64,000 nt of DNA from positions 1,353,344-1,417,343 of the forward strand of contig NZ_JAINUL010000001.1 in the NCBI RefSeq assembly GCF_020639365.1. Reading direction: 5' to 3'. Positions 32,218 through 41,018 of the stretch are shown piece by piece. The DNA is from Streptomyces flavotricini (GTDB lineage Bacteria > Actinomycetota > Actinomycetes > Streptomycetales > Streptomycetaceae). Position 1 is the first letter of the stretch. Each line of letters starts with the position of its first letter. Made by a program: the position numbers and the translations under genes. The notes beneath the pieces were generated by a model. The model searched no databases. It was not told the origin of the DNA and worked only from the letters and a program-made list of their open reading frames with translations.

Positions 32218-34242
32218 TCAGTACAGGGGTGAACCTGCCGGGAGCGGCGCGACCAGGCGTTCCCCGAAGGCGTTCCACGGTCCCCAGCCGCCGCTGGGCC
32301 GGTCCTGGACGCGGGTGCGGATCCGGCCATCGGCGGTGACGGCGAGGACGTGGATCCGCCCGGTGGCGTCGGCCACGGCCGTGGGCGTGGCGGCGAGCGG
32401 TACTCCGGGCTCGCCGAAATCCTCCTCCGCGGCCCAGGTCCCGCCGGTGTCGGCGTACCAGCGGTGACTCAGCCGGGCCCCGGCGGGCGACAGGGCGAAG
32501 GCCTCCAGCCTGCCGTCGGCGCCGGGAGCGAGCGCCGGGGCCGCGGCCGACCAGCCGAAGAGGTACTGCCAGTCGCCCCAGCCGCCGCTCGCTGCGGTCT
32601 GGCGCCGGTGGAACGTGGCCAGGCCGCAGGGGGCGACGGCGGCGACGGTGAGCCTGCCCGTGCCGTCCCGGGCCGCGCGCGGCACGCCGCAGGCCGCCGT
32701 ACCGAACGTCCGCCATTGCGCGGCCCAGGCTCCGCCCGGGGCTTCCTGCCAGCGGTGGTGGATCGCGGAGCCGCCCGGCGCGAGGGCGAACACCTCCAGG
32801 CGGCCGTCGGCGTTGGCGGCGACGGCCGGGGGCGCGCCGACCGGTCCGCCGAACCCCCCGTCCCAGGGATCCCAGGCCGGCGAGCCGGGCGTCCGCTGCC
32901 GCCGCCGCGCGAGGCGGGCACCGCCGGGGGCCGGCGCGAAGACCTCCAGCCGGCCGTCGCCGCCGCGTGCGACGGCGGGGGCGGCTCCCGCCGGGCCGCC
33001 GAACTCCTCCCAGTCGTACCAGCCGCCGTCGGGCCGCTGCGCCCGGTGGTGCAGGTTGACGCCGCCCGGGGCGAGGGAGAACACCTCCAGCCGGCCGTCG
33101 ACGTCGCGGCCGAGGGTGGGCACGGCCCCGGCCGGGCCGCCGAAGGACTCCCACTGCGACCACGTGTCGGAGTCCGGGTCGAGCTGGACGCGCCGCAGCA
33201 TCGACCGGTCGCCGGCGTCGAGCGCGAAAACGGTCAGCCGGCCGTCCACGTCGAGCCCGGCGACCGGGTTGTCCGTGCTCTGCCACGGCGGCGGTGCCTC
33301 GTCCCGCCACCGCAGGGGCGCCACGTACAGGCCCTGGCGGAACCAGCCCGCGGCGCTCGCGTACCACTCCTGCCCGTCGGAGACGACCTCGACGGCGTGG
33401 CCGGGGACGTGGCCCGCGTAGCCGCCCTGGCCGAAGCGGAACGGATCCCTGGACGCGAACACGTCCGTACCCTCGTAGCCGCCGCGCGGCCCGATGAAGA
33501 GGTGGTACCAGCCGTCCCGTTCGACCACGCACGGTGATTCGGTGACCGAGAGTGTCGCGTCGCTGCTCGGGTCGGTGAAGGCGGTCTCCGGCTCGCTCCA
33601 GTGCACCAGGTCGGTGGAGCGCCGTACCGCCACGATGTGCCTGCCGTGCGGGGCGGACAGCTCGGTGTAGTACATCACCCACTCGTCGGCGATCCGCAGC
33701 ACCATCGGGTCCCGCGCCGCGAGCCCCCGGAAGAGGGGGCCGGTCGGGACACGCGTCCAGGTGAACAGGTCGGTGGAAGTCGCCATGTTGACGGCGGCGC
33801 CGTCGCGGCCGCCTGCGGCGTAGAACATCCGGAACGTGCCGCCCGCCTCGACCACGTGCGGGGCCCACAGGTGCTCCTCGCCGAAGTACGAACGGTCGAC
33901 GGTCAGCGCGTCGGCGTGCGCGGTCCAGGGCCCGTACGGATCCGGGGCGGAGGCGTGGGCGAAGGCGATCTCGGCGGCGCTGTCCGGGGATTCGCCGGGG
34001 CGGGCGCTGTCGCCGACGATGCCGAACAGGTGCCACCGGCCGCCCGCCTTGAGCAGGGTGTGGTCGTTGAGGTAGCGCCGGCGGCCGGGGAGGGAGGGGT
34101 CGTGGACGTGGGTGAAGGGCCCGGCGCCGACCCACCGGTGCGGCGGATCCGCCGCGGCCGCGCCGCCCGTCACGGGCAGGGCGAGCGCGCCCGCCGCGGC
34201 GGCCGCTCCCCGCAGCACGCTCCGTCTGCTGATCGGATGCAC
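32218..34242 (-). CDS. Secreted GH43-like beta-propeller protein with PLL-lectin propeller
   Basis: A 674-residue protein. A Tat-type signal (ISRRSVLRGAAAAAGALALP) is followed by a five-bladed-propeller-like domain (about 35-330) of the GH43/GH32/GH68 type: HVHDPSLPGRRRYLNDHTLL, EEHLWAPHVVEAGGTFRMFY, RDPMVLRIADEWVMYYTE and SVTESPCVVERDGWYHLFIG. The Asp, Asp and Glu positions fit retained catalytic residues. From about 345 come seven repeats of DGRL-VFA--GG----R-Q----W--W-FGG, the pattern of the Photorhabdus PLL-type seven-bladed lectin. It probably cleaves or binds a polysaccharide outside the cell. GGAGG precedes GTG 34242. It is the third gene of the 32.2-37.4 kb lectin operon. Confidence 0.75.
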   Translation of the reverse strand: MHPISRRSVLRGAAAAAGALALPVTGGAAAADPPHRWVGAGPFTHVHDPSLPGRRRYLNDHTLLKAGGRWHLFGIVGDSARPGESPDSAAEIAFAHASAPDPYGPWTAHADALTVDRSYFGEEHLWAPHVVEAGGTFRMFYAAGGRDGAAVNMATSTDLFTWTRVPTGPLFRGLAARDPMVLRIADEWVMYYTELSAPHGRHIVAVRRSTDLVHWSEPETAFTDPSSDATLSVTESPCVVERDGWYHLFIGPRGGYEGTDVFASRDPFRFGQGGYAGHVPGHAVEVVSDGQEWYASAAGWFRQGLYVAPLRWRDEAPPPWQSTDNPVAGLDVDGRLTVFALDAGDRSMLRRVQLDPDSDTWSQWESFGGPAGAVPTLGRDVDGRLEVFSLAPGGVNLHHRAQRPDGGWYDWEEFGGPAGAAPAVARGGDGRLEVFAPAPGGARLARRRQRTPGSPAWDPWDGGFGGPVGAPPAVAANADGRLEVFALAPGGSAIHHRWQEAPGGAWAAQWRTFGTAACGVPRAARDGTGRLTVAAVAPCGLATFHRRQTAASGGWGDWQYLFGWSAAAPALAPGADGRLEAFALSPAGARLSHRWYADTGGTWAAEEDFGEPGVPLAATPTAVADATGRIHVLAVTADGRIRTRVQDRPSGGWGPWNAFGERLVAPLPAGSPLY

Positions 34243-34256
34243 GGTTGCCTCCGGGG

Positions 34257-35759
34257 TCAGTTGACGGCGGGGCCGGCGGTGCCGTTCACCCAGGCCCATT
34301 CGGACCAGGTGGTGAAGCCGGTCTGCCATTTGTGGAAGACGCCGGCGCTGCTGGTCCCGAACACCTCGATGCGGCCGTCGGCGTTGGCGGCGGCGGCGAT
34401 CTCGGTACCGCCGCCGCCGAAGGTGCCCCACTGGCCGTACGGGGCGTTGACCCCGCTCTGCCAGATGTGCTGGGCGGTGGTCGCGTTGACGGCGAAGACC
34501 TCGACGCGGCCGTCCGGGGACCGTTCACTGGTGAGCTGGGAGTCGGCCGGGCCCCCGGTGGGCTCCCAGCCGGACCAACCCGACGCGCCGGTCTGGTATT
34601 TGTGGAAGACGCCGACCGGTCCGGAGGCGAAGACCTCCAGGCGGCCGTCCTGGTTGTGGTCCACGGTCAGATCCCGACCGCCGCCGCCGAAGTCCTCCCA
34701 GGCCGACCAGCCGCCGCTCACGGCCGTCTGGTACAGGTGCCGGAAGGCGTCGCCGTTCAGGGCGAAGACCTCCAGACGCCCGTCGAGGGACTTCTCCATC
34801 TCGATCCGGCTGTCGGCCGGACCGCCACCGGCGGACTCCCACTCGGACCAGCCGCCGTTCGGCGCGCTCTGGTACCGGTGGAACACCCCGACCGGACCGG
34901 AGGCGAAGACCTCCAGACGCCCGTCGCCGTTCGCGCCGACCGCGATGTCCTTGCCGCCCCCGCCGAAGGACTCCCAGCCGGACCAGCCGCCCGAGGGCTG
35001 GAGCTGGTAACGGTGGTAGAAGGTGTCGTTGTTGATGGCGAACAGCTCCAGCCGGCCGTCGGCGTTGGGGCCGATCGCCAGCTCCGCACCACCCGGGCCG
35101 CCCAGTGCCTCCCACGCGGACCACGAGCCGTTCACCGTGTTCTGCCAGGCGTGGTGGATGCCGTCGGCCCCGGCCGCGAAGACCTCCAGCCGGCCGTCCG
35201 CCGACCGGGCCGACACCACCCGGCCCGACTCCGCCGGATACGTCAGCGGACCCGGGCCCGGTTCGTGGTGACCGAGCCGGTCCACGGCCGCCCGGGCCTC
35301 GTCCATGTGCCGCTGGTGCGCGCCCGCGGTGTACGTGGACCAGGGCTGCCAGTTCGTACCCCCGGCGGAGATCTCGAAGGCGGCGTTGGCGTTGCACTGG
35401 GCGTCGTAGGCGCAGGCGTCGTCGACCTCGGGGTGCCAGTAGTCGTTGATCTGCCACAGGCCGCGGTCCCTGGACGGGGGCGTGTTGTTCTGGACGTTGG
35501 TCGCCGACGGGTTGCAGCTCGACTCCGCGAGGGCGACGGCCACGGCGGTCACGAGGCCGTCGCCGCGGAAGCCCGCGTTGTAGCCGGTCTGCGCGCACAG
35601 GTCGCTCGACGCGGCGGATGCCGGCGAGGCCCCGGCGACGAGGCCCGCCGCACCGAGCAGCATGGCCAGTGCCGGTGCGGCCAGGCGGCGGGCGGTGCGC
35701 CGCCCCGGTGATGTCGTACCGGTGGATCCCGTGGGCGAGGAGCGCTGAGACCTGGACAA
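34257..35759 (-). CDS. Secreted lysozyme-like protein with PLL-lectin propeller
   Basis: A 500-residue exported protein. After a 50-residue signal peptide (ending GASPASAA) comes a lysozyme/transglycosylase-like domain (about 52-165): VAVALAESSCNPSATNVQNN, DRGLWQINDYWHPEV and SAGGTNWQPWSTYTAGAHQR. The Glu in ALAESS is the likely catalytic acid and DRGLWQIN is the usual substrate-groove signature. From about residue 190 come seven repeats (GRLEVFA--, W-AWE-LGG) forming a PLL-like propeller that may bind cell-wall or capsule sugars. The start is a TTG at 35759 with AAAGGGG 6 bases upstream; no nearby ATG or GTG fits. The repeats are closely similar to those of the adjacent M23 peptidase. Confidence 0.8.
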   Translation of the reverse strand: MSRSQRSSPTGSTGTTSPGRRTARRLAAPALAMLLGAAGLVAGASPASAASSDLCAQTGYNAGFRGDGLVTAVAVALAESSCNPSATNVQNNTPPSRDRGLWQINDYWHPEVDDACAYDAQCNANAAFEISAGGTNWQPWSTYTAGAHQRHMDEARAAVDRLGHHEPGPGPLTYPAESGRVVSARSADGRLEVFAAGADGIHHAWQNTVNGSWSAWEALGGPGGAELAIGPNADGRLELFAINNDTFYHRYQLQPSGGWSGWESFGGGGKDIAVGANGDGRLEVFASGPVGVFHRYQSAPNGGWSEWESAGGGPADSRIEMEKSLDGRLEVFALNGDAFRHLYQTAVSGGWSAWEDFGGGGRDLTVDHNQDGRLEVFASGPVGVFHKYQTGASGWSGWEPTGGPADSQLTSERSPDGRVEVFAVNATTAQHIWQSGVNAPYGQWGTFGGGGTEIAAAANADGRIEVFGTSSAGVFHKWQTGFTTWSEWAWVNGTAGPAVN

Positions 35760-35832
35760 CCGCTGCCCCTTTCGGGCGTGGTGTGGGGTGGGCCGAGGTG
35801 GGGCGGGGCGGGACGGGTCGAGTGGCGTCGCG

Positions 35833-37350
35833 TCAGTTCACGCCGGGGCCTGCGGTGTTGGTCACCCAGGCCCACTCGGACCAGGTGGAGAATCCGGTCT
35901 GCCATTTGTGGAAGACGCCGGAGCCGCTCGTGCCGAAGACCTCGATGCGCCCGTCGGCGTTGGTGGCGGCGGTGACTTCGGTCCCGCCGCCGCCGAATTC
36001 GGCCCACGGGCTGTACGGGGCGTTGAGCCCCGTCTGCCAGGTCTGCATGGCCACGGTGTCGTTGATGGCGAAGACCTCGACCCGGCCGTCGGCGGTGCGT
36101 TCACTCGTCAGCTGTGCGTCGGCGGGGCCGCCGGAGGGTTCCCACTGCGACCAACCCGTCGGGCCGGTCTGGTATTTGTGGAACACTCCCACGGGTCCGG
36201 AGGCGAAGACCTCCAGCCGCCCGTCGGCGTTGTGGTCGACGGTCAGGTCGTGACCGCCGCCGCCGAAGTCCTCCCAGGCCGACCAGCCGCCGTTGACGGC
36301 CGTCTGGTACTGGTGCTGGAAGGCGCCTCCGTTGACGGCGAACACCTCGAGCCGGCCGTCCGGCGACTTCTCCAACTCGATCCGGCTGTCGGCCGGACCG
36401 CCACCGGCGGACTCCCACCCGGACCAGCCGCCGCTGGGCGCGTTCTGGTACCGGTGGAAGATGCCGGCCGGTCCGGAGGCGAAGACCTCGATGCGCCCGT
36501 CGGCGTTGGTGCCGGCGGCGATGTCGCGCCCGCCGCCGCCGAAGGCTTCCCAGCCCGACCAGCCCGCGGAGGGCCCGGTCTGGTAGCGGTGCTGGAAGGT
36601 GTTGCCGTTGATGGCGAGCAGCTCGAGCCGGCCGTCCGCGTTGGGGGCGATGGCCAGTTCCGCGTTGCCGGGGCCGCCGAGGGCTTCCCAGGACGACCAG
36701 CCGCCGTTGACGGCGGTCTGCCACGCGTGGTGGACCCCGTCGGCGCCCGCCACGAACAACTCCAGCCGCCCGTCCGCCGACCGGCCGGAGACCACCCGCC
36801 CAGACTCCACCGGATGCACCACCGGTGCGGGGCCGGGTCCGGGGCCCTCGCCCGGCGTACAGGGCATGGTCACCCCGCGTTCCGCCAGGTAGGGAATGGG
36901 GTCGGTGCGCACGCTCGCGTTCGGGTCGCCCCAGATCCGCAGGTGGAGGTGGGGGCCGGAGGACTGGCCTTCGCTGCCCACGAGCGCGATCTGCTGGCCG
37001 GCCGTGACGTGGTCGCCGACGGCGACGTCCCGCCGCTGCATGTGCCCGTACTCGGATATCGTCCCGTCGCCGTGCAGGATGCGGATCCACTGCCCGTAGT
37101 CGGACACGTAGCCGGAGACGATGACCTCGCCGTCGCCCACGGCGTGGATCGGGGTGCCGTAGTCGCTCGCGATGTCGATGCCGTTGTGCGCTTGGCTGTA
37201 GTACTGGGATATCCAGCCGGCCGCCGGGCACGAGGCGGCGAAGCCCGCGGTCCGGGCGGCGGCCGTGGACGGGGCCACCAGCGCCGGCGCCCCGGCGGCC
37301 GCCGCCGCCAGCAACAGCACCGACGCGCGTCGCGAAATACCGAGAACCAC
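35833..37350 (-). CDS. Secreted M23 metallopeptidase with PLL-lectin propeller
   Basis: A 505-residue exported zinc endopeptidase of the LytM/lysostaphin group, which cuts peptide cross-links in peptidoglycan. Signal peptide residues 1-31 end with APSTAAA. The M23 domain (about 45-165) shows zinc ligands [11 protein letters not shown] and GPHLHLRIW, with [15 protein letters not shown] between them. A Pro/Gly linker ([11 protein letters not shown]) joins seven [14 protein letters not shown] repeats as a lectin-like propeller. GTG 37350 follows GGAGG by 8 bases. It heads the three-gene unit running to 32218 (gaps 73 and 14 bp). The propeller shares most repeats with the lysozyme-like gene, pointing to recent duplication or gene conversion. 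Confidence 0.86.
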   Translation of the reverse strand: MVLGISRRASVLLLAAAAAGAPALVAPSTAAARTAGFAASCPAAGWISQYYSQAHNGIDIASDYGTPIHAVGDGEVIVSGYVSDYGQWIRILHGDGTISEYGHMQRRDVAVGDHVTAGQQIALVGSEGQSSGPHLHLRIWGDPNASVRTDPIPYLAERGVTMPCTPGEGPGPGPAPVVHPVESGRVVSGRSADGRLELFVAGADGVHHAWQTAVNGGWSSWEALGGPGNAELAIAPNADGRLELLAINGNTFQHRYQTGPSAGWSGWEAFGGGGRDIAAGTNADGRIEVFASGPAGIFHRYQNAPSGGWSGWESAGGGPADSRIELEKSPDGRLEVFAVNGGAFQHQYQTAVNGGWSAWEDFGGGGHDLTVDHNADGRLEVFASGPVGVFHKYQTGPTGWSQWEPSGGPADAQLTSERTADGRVEVFAINDTVAMQTWQTGLNAPYSPWAEFGGGGTEVTAATNADGRIEVFGTSGSGVFHKWQTGFSTWSEWAWVTNTAGPGVN

Positions 37351-37473
37351 GTGACGTTCCTCCCCCTGGGTCGTCAAGCCGGACGTACGGGAACGTAGCA
37401 ACGGCCCGGGACCGGGGGATCCGGAACATTCCGGAATGACACGCGAGCGCGGCTCGGCTACGAGGTCACGCCG

Positions 37474-38145
37474 TCAGGCCGTCAGGCCGTCCACCTCGGC
37501 GGCGTAGAGCCGGGCGGGGTCCAGGCCCATGCCCGTGAAATGGCCGGCCAGTTCGAGGGAGAGCACGCCGTGCAGGCGGCTCCAGAAGGCCAGGGCCAGG
37601 CGCAGGGCCGACGGCGGGGCGTCGGGGTGGCTCCCGGCCCATTCCCGGTGGCCGGCCAGGTGCTCCTCGAGGGCGCCCTCCCTTCCCTCCGGGGCCTCGG
37701 CCGTACAAGCGTCGAGCAGGACGGACATCATCTCGGCGGTGATCGCGGTGGTGTCCTGCGGCGCGCGGTAGCCCGGCACCGGGGTGCCGTAGACGAGGAA
37801 GTAGCGGTGCGGGTCCTCCAGGGCCCAGCGCCGCAGCACCTGTGCCAGCGCGGCGAGTCCGGCCCGGCCCGCTCCCCCCTCGCCGCTACCGGTACCGGCG
37901 CCTGCGAAGGCGTCGGCGAGGCTGCGGTACGCGTCCCGGATGAGCTCGGTGATCAGCTCGTCGCGGTTGGCGAAGTACCGGTACAGCGCAGGTCCGCTCA
38001 TGCCCATCTGTCTGGCGATGGCGTTGAGGGACAGCGCGGAGGCGCCGGAGCCGGCGATCTGCTGCCAGGCCTTCTCCTTGACCTCCTCGCGCACCTGCTG
38101 CCGGTACCGCTCGCGAGGGCTCTCCGTACGCCCGGTCGTTCCCAT
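37474..38145 (-). CDS. TetR-family transcriptional regulator (WHG-domain type)
   Basis: A 223-residue TetR repressor. The N-terminal DNA-binding helices are clear (WQQIAGSGASALSLNAIARQ, MGMSGPALYRYFANRDELIT). The C-terminal ligand domain contains FWSRLHGVLSLELAGHF, the WHG-type signature of a TetR subgroup. ATG 38145 is chosen for AAAGG at 8 bases; GTG 38154 lies too close to it. It is divergent from the quinone-oxidoreductase-like gene with two copies of a 15-bp site between them (38179-38193 and 38262-38276), so it very likely represses both genes until a ligand, perhaps an electrophile or quinone, binds. Confidence 0.88.
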   Translation of the reverse strand: MGTTGRTESPRERYRQQVREEVKEKAWQQIAGSGASALSLNAIARQMGMSGPALYRYFANRDELITELIRDAYRSLADAFAGAGTGSGEGGAGRAGLAALAQVLRRWALEDPHRYFLVYGTPVPGYRAPQDTTAITAEMMSVLLDACTAEAPEGREGALEEHLAGHREWAGSHPDAPPSALRLALAFWSRLHGVLSLELAGHFTGMGLDPARLYAAEVDGLTA

Positions 38146-38178
38146 GCCCGCCACCTTTCGTCACCCGCCACTGAAGTA

Positions 38179-38193
38179 GTTAGACGCTATCAC
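38179..38193 (+). promoter_or_regulatory. Candidate TetR operator, copy 1
   Basis: GTTAGACGCTATCAC agrees at 13 of 15 positions with the reverse complement of 38262-38276. It lies 34 bp upstream of the TetR start codon, a place fit for autoregulation. Confidence 0.6.
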
Positions 38194-38231
38194 TATCGGC
38201 AATGCCCATCGCGATCGGACGAGCCGTTCGC

Positions 38232-38276
38232 TTGACATCGCCGCCACCCCCGCTCATTCTAGTTATAGCTTCTAAC
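38232..38276 (+). promoter_or_regulatory. Promoter-like region with TetR operator copy 2
   Basis: TTGACA at 38232-38237 is a consensus -35 box. AT-rich CATTCTAGTTATAG follows about 17-20 bases later and would hold the -10 element. The candidate operator GTTATAGCTTCTAAC (38262-38276), the inverted second copy of the site at 38179, overlaps or follows that -10, so a bound repressor would block the oxidoreductase promoter. Confidence 0.6.
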
Positions 38277-38314
38277 GAACACGAGATGCAGAAACAACCA
38301 CCCTTCTGGAGGTC

Positions 38315-39349
38315 ATGGTGAACACCGTCGAGCGCGTGGAGATCGTCCTGCCGGGCAAGGTCGAGCCCGAGGGCCTGGAGCTGCACCGCGGCCCGGTCCC
38401 GGTGCCCGCGGCCGGTCAGGTGGTCATCGCGATGGAGGCGACGGGAGTCTCCTTCGCCGAGCAGCAGATGCGCCGCGGCCGGTACTACGACCAGCCCCCG
38501 TTCCCCTTCGTCCCCGGATACGACCTGGTCGGGACGGTGCAAGCGGTGGGTGGAGGCGTCGACTCCGGTCTCCTCGGCCGGCGGGTGGCCGCCCTGACGA
38601 AGACCGGAGGCTGGGCGAGCCACATCGCGCTCGACGCCGCCGACGTGGTGGAGGTACCGGACGGCGTCGGCGCGGTGGACGCCGAGACCGCGGTCGTCAA
38701 CGGCATCACCGCCTGGCAGATGCTCCACCGCAAGGCCCGGGTGCGCGCCGGCCAGACCGTCCTGGTCCACGGCGCCAACGGCGGGGTCGGCTCGATCCTG
38801 GTCCAACTGGCGCTCGCCGCCGGGGCCGAGGTGATCGGCACCGCCTCCACCCGCCACCACGACGGGCTGCGCGCGCTCGGGGTGATCCCCATCGACTACC
38901 GGTCCGGCAACGTCTGCGCGCGGGTGCGGGCACTCGCGCCCCGCGGGGTGGACGCGGTCTTCGACCACGTCGGCGGCGAGGGCATCGTCGACTCATGGCG
39001 ACTGCTGGCGCCCGGCGGCACCCTCGTCTCGTACGGGACCGCCGCCACCCGGGACGACCAGGGCTCGGGCTCGCTGCCGGTGCTGAAGCTACTGGGCCGG
39101 GTGTGGCTGTGGAACGCGCTGCCCAACGGCCGCCGCGCGTACTTCTTCAACGTGTGGGCCGGCCGCGCCTACGCCAAGAACCGCTTCCGGGCCCGGCTGC
39201 GCTCCGACCTGACCCAGGTGTTCACCGCGCTGCAGCGCGGCGAGATCTCGGCCAAGGTCGCAGCCGAGATCCCGCTGGCCCGCGCCGCCGAGGCGATGCG
39301 CCTGGCGGAGTCGGGAACGGTCGCCGGCAAGGTGGTCCTGGTCCCGTGA
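38315..39349 (+). CDS. Medium-chain dehydrogenase/reductase, quinone-oxidoreductase-like
   Basis: A 344-residue NADPH-dependent MDR enzyme of the zinc-free QOR branch: N-terminal GroES-like domain (GVSFAEQQMRRGRYYDQPPF, VPGYDLVGTVQAVGGGV), Rossmann motif VLVHGANGGVGSILVQLALA and the C-terminal AEIPLARAAEAMRLAESGTV. No structural or catalytic zinc ligands are visible, as expected. Such enzymes reduce quinones or enones. GGAGG lies just before ATG 38315 (GTG 38318 is also well placed). Control by the divergent TetR protein through paired operators is strongly suggested. Confidence 0.86.
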   Translation: MVNTVERVEIVLPGKVEPEGLELHRGPVPVPAAGQVVIAMEATGVSFAEQQMRRGRYYDQPPFPFVPGYDLVGTVQAVGGGVDSGLLGRRVAALTKTGGWASHIALDAADVVEVPDGVGAVDAETAVVNGITAWQMLHRKARVRAGQTVLVHGANGGVGSILVQLALAAGAEVIGTASTRHHDGLRALGVIPIDYRSGNVCARVRALAPRGVDAVFDHVGGEGIVDSWRLLAPGGTLVSYGTAATRDDQGSGSLPVLKLLGRVWLWNALPNGRRAYFFNVWAGRAYAKNRFRARLRSDLTQVFTALQRGEISAKVAAEIPLARAAEAMRLAESGTVAGKVVLVP

Positions 39350-39368
39350 CCCCGGCCGGCGCCGGTCC

Positions 39369-39872
39369 TCATCTGCTGCCGCCCCTCGGGGCCGCCCTGC
39401 CCGCCAGGCCGGGCACGTCGGCCGCGGCCAGTCGCTCCAGCAGCTCGACGGCCCTTTCCACGTCCGCCAGCCGGTCCGCGGGGACGCGCCGGTCGATCGC
39501 ACGGGCCAGGTAGGCCGCACGACCCGCCAGCAGCTTGTCGATCAGCTCGGCGGCGGCGGGATCCGCGCTCATCAGCTTCCGGCGCCCGTCGTACGGATCG
39601 GGCTCGCCGTGCACCAGCCCGGCGGCCTTGAGGACCGCCAGGCTCTGCGCGATGGACTGCGGGCTGACGTGCTCCAGGGAAGCGAGCCGGGCGGCGGTGA
39701 CCGGGCCCTCCCGTACGACGCTCGCCAGGACGGCGAGCTGCGTGACGGTCAGGCCCGTCGCGTCCTGCCCCGACTCCGCGCGCAGCCGTGCGCGCAGGCG
39801 CTTGATCGCGTCGTCGAGCCGCTGCGCGGTCACGACGGACGGCGACGCCTGCCGGCCGGGTTTCGTGATCAT
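39369..39872 (-). CDS. MarR-family transcriptional regulator
   Basis: A 167-residue MarR regulator: VTQLAVLASVVREGPVTAAR, LASLEHVSPQSIAQSLAVLK, and a wing with DPYDGRRKLMSADPAA. GGAGGAGTC stands directly before ATG 39872. A 30-bp near-perfect palindrome 17 bases upstream of the start (39890-39919) is almost certainly its own operator. The oxidoreductase ends 20 bp away in convergent orientation and the N-acetyltransferase gene lies behind the palindrome in the same direction. The controlled target beyond itself is not obvious. Confidence 0.88.
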   Translation of the reverse strand: MITKPGRQASPSVVTAQRLDDAIKRLRARLRAESGQDATGLTVTQLAVLASVVREGPVTAARLASLEHVSPQSIAQSLAVLKAAGLVHGEPDPYDGRRKLMSADPAAAELIDKLLAGRAAYLARAIDRRVPADRLADVERAVELLERLAAADVPGLAGRAAPRGGSR

Positions 39873-39889
39873 GACTCCTCCGTGAAACC

Positions 39890-39919
39890 CCACAAGCAAC
39901 TTTGCCAAGTTACTTGTGG
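39890..39919. promoter_or_regulatory. 30-bp palindrome, likely MarR autoregulatory operator
   Basis: CCACAAG-C-AACTT-TGCC-AAGTT-A-CTTGTGG: two nested arms of 7 and 5 bases match perfectly around a 4-base centre, with one C/A mismatch. It lies upstream of the MarR gene at 39872 where a promoter would be. Its size and nested symmetry fit a MarR dimer site. Confidence 0.7.
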
Positions 39920-39960
39920 AGTTTGAACGGCCGAAGGAACCGGAAACACTGCCTCCGATC

Positions 39961-40941
39961 TCACCTGACCGGCGCCGCCCTCCTGCGTCCGGCGCGGTGC
40001 GCCCGCAGCTGTTGGATGGGCACCGTCGACGGCTGCACGGTCGTCGGGTACATCGCGACGGCCTGACGGGCCACGTACACCCGGGCGATGAGCTCGTCGC
40101 GATCCGTCTCCGGCACCTCCATGCCGAACAGGTCGCGCAGGAGACCGGGGATCTCCTCCGGGGCGTAGGTGTGCGCGGTGGCCGTGCCGTCCGGCAGGGT
40201 CCGGGTGAGGACACTGCCGTCGAGGAAGACGTGCTCCTGCTCGCGCATCTGCTGCACGAGCAGCCGGCCCGCGAACGGCGAACGCGGATGCGTGGACAGG
40301 AAGTGGTTGGCCACCATCCAGTCCTGCGGATACCGCTGGTCGAGGGTGAAGGCGTGCAGGTCGTACCAGCCGTCGGCACCCCGCGTCCGCATCGCGTACA
40401 GCCGGTCGCCCGTCTCGGTGGTGGAACCCTCCAGCCGGAAGCCCCAGCCGCCGAACGAGGTCTCGGCGCCCTCCACCAGCTCGATGGGCTCGATGGGGTT
40501 GCGGCCGAAACCGGGGTCGCACACCCACACCTTGCCGGTCTCGGGGGTCTCGGCCGTCTCCACGCGCAGCATCGCGTGCGTGGCCGCACGGACCACCCCC
40601 TCGGAGCCGATGCGGACCCGCGAGGCGAGCCCCGTCACCCGGAAGCCCACGCGCTCCAGCACCGCCGCGAGCAGCACGGTGTGCTCGTAGCAGTAGCCGC
40701 CGCGGCGTCCGTGGACCAACTTGTTCTGGATGTCCTGCAGTTCGAGGGAGATCGGCCTGCCGAGCACGATCTCGACGGTCTCGAAGGGGATCGAGGTGAT
40801 GTGCTTACGCGTCAGCGCCCGGAGAACGTCGAGGGTGGGCGCGAGCTCTCCGTCATAGCCGGTACGCCGGAGGTAGGCATCCAGGTCGAGGCTGCCGCCC
40901 TGCCAGGCTGTGGCATCGTCGTTCGTCGTCATGGCAGACAT
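39961..40941 (-). CDS. Arylamine N-acetyltransferase
   Basis: A 326-residue NAT enzyme that moves acetyl from acetyl-CoA to arylamines or hydrazines. The catalytic triad is visible: Cys in GRRGGYCYEHTVLL, His in RAATHAMLRVE and Asp in VWVCDPGFG. IPFETVEIVLGRPISLELQD is the family's N-terminal block. It is longer than the typical 280, with an Arg/Pro-rich tail (HRAGRRRAAPVR). ATG 40941 and 40932 are both possible; no clear ribosome site is visible, and TATGCA just upstream hints at very short leader RNA. The role is drug detoxification or natural-product amide formation. Confidence 0.9.
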   Translation of the reverse strand: MSAMTTNDDATAWQGGSLDLDAYLRRTGYDGELAPTLDVLRALTRKHITSIPFETVEIVLGRPISLELQDIQNKLVHGRRGGYCYEHTVLLAAVLERVGFRVTGLASRVRIGSEGVVRAATHAMLRVETAETPETGKVWVCDPGFGRNPIEPIELVEGAETSFGGWGFRLEGSTTETGDRLYAMRTRGADGWYDLHAFTLDQRYPQDWMVANHFLSTHPRSPFAGRLLVQQMREQEHVFLDGSVLTRTLPDGTATAHTYAPEEIPGLLRDLFGMEVPETDRDELIARVYVARQAVAMYPTTVQPSTVPIQQLRAHRAGRRRAAPVR

Positions 40942-41018
40942 GGTGCATAGAAAACCGGTCATGGCCGGAGGGCCCGGGGAAGAGAAAGTCACCTCCCCGG
41001 GAAACCCCCGCGGCCGGA

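Noticed and set aside
34257..37350. Regularly spaced DNA repeats resembling a repeat array
   Set aside because: They encode the protein propeller repeats of two secreted genes and are not spaced like a CRISPR array.
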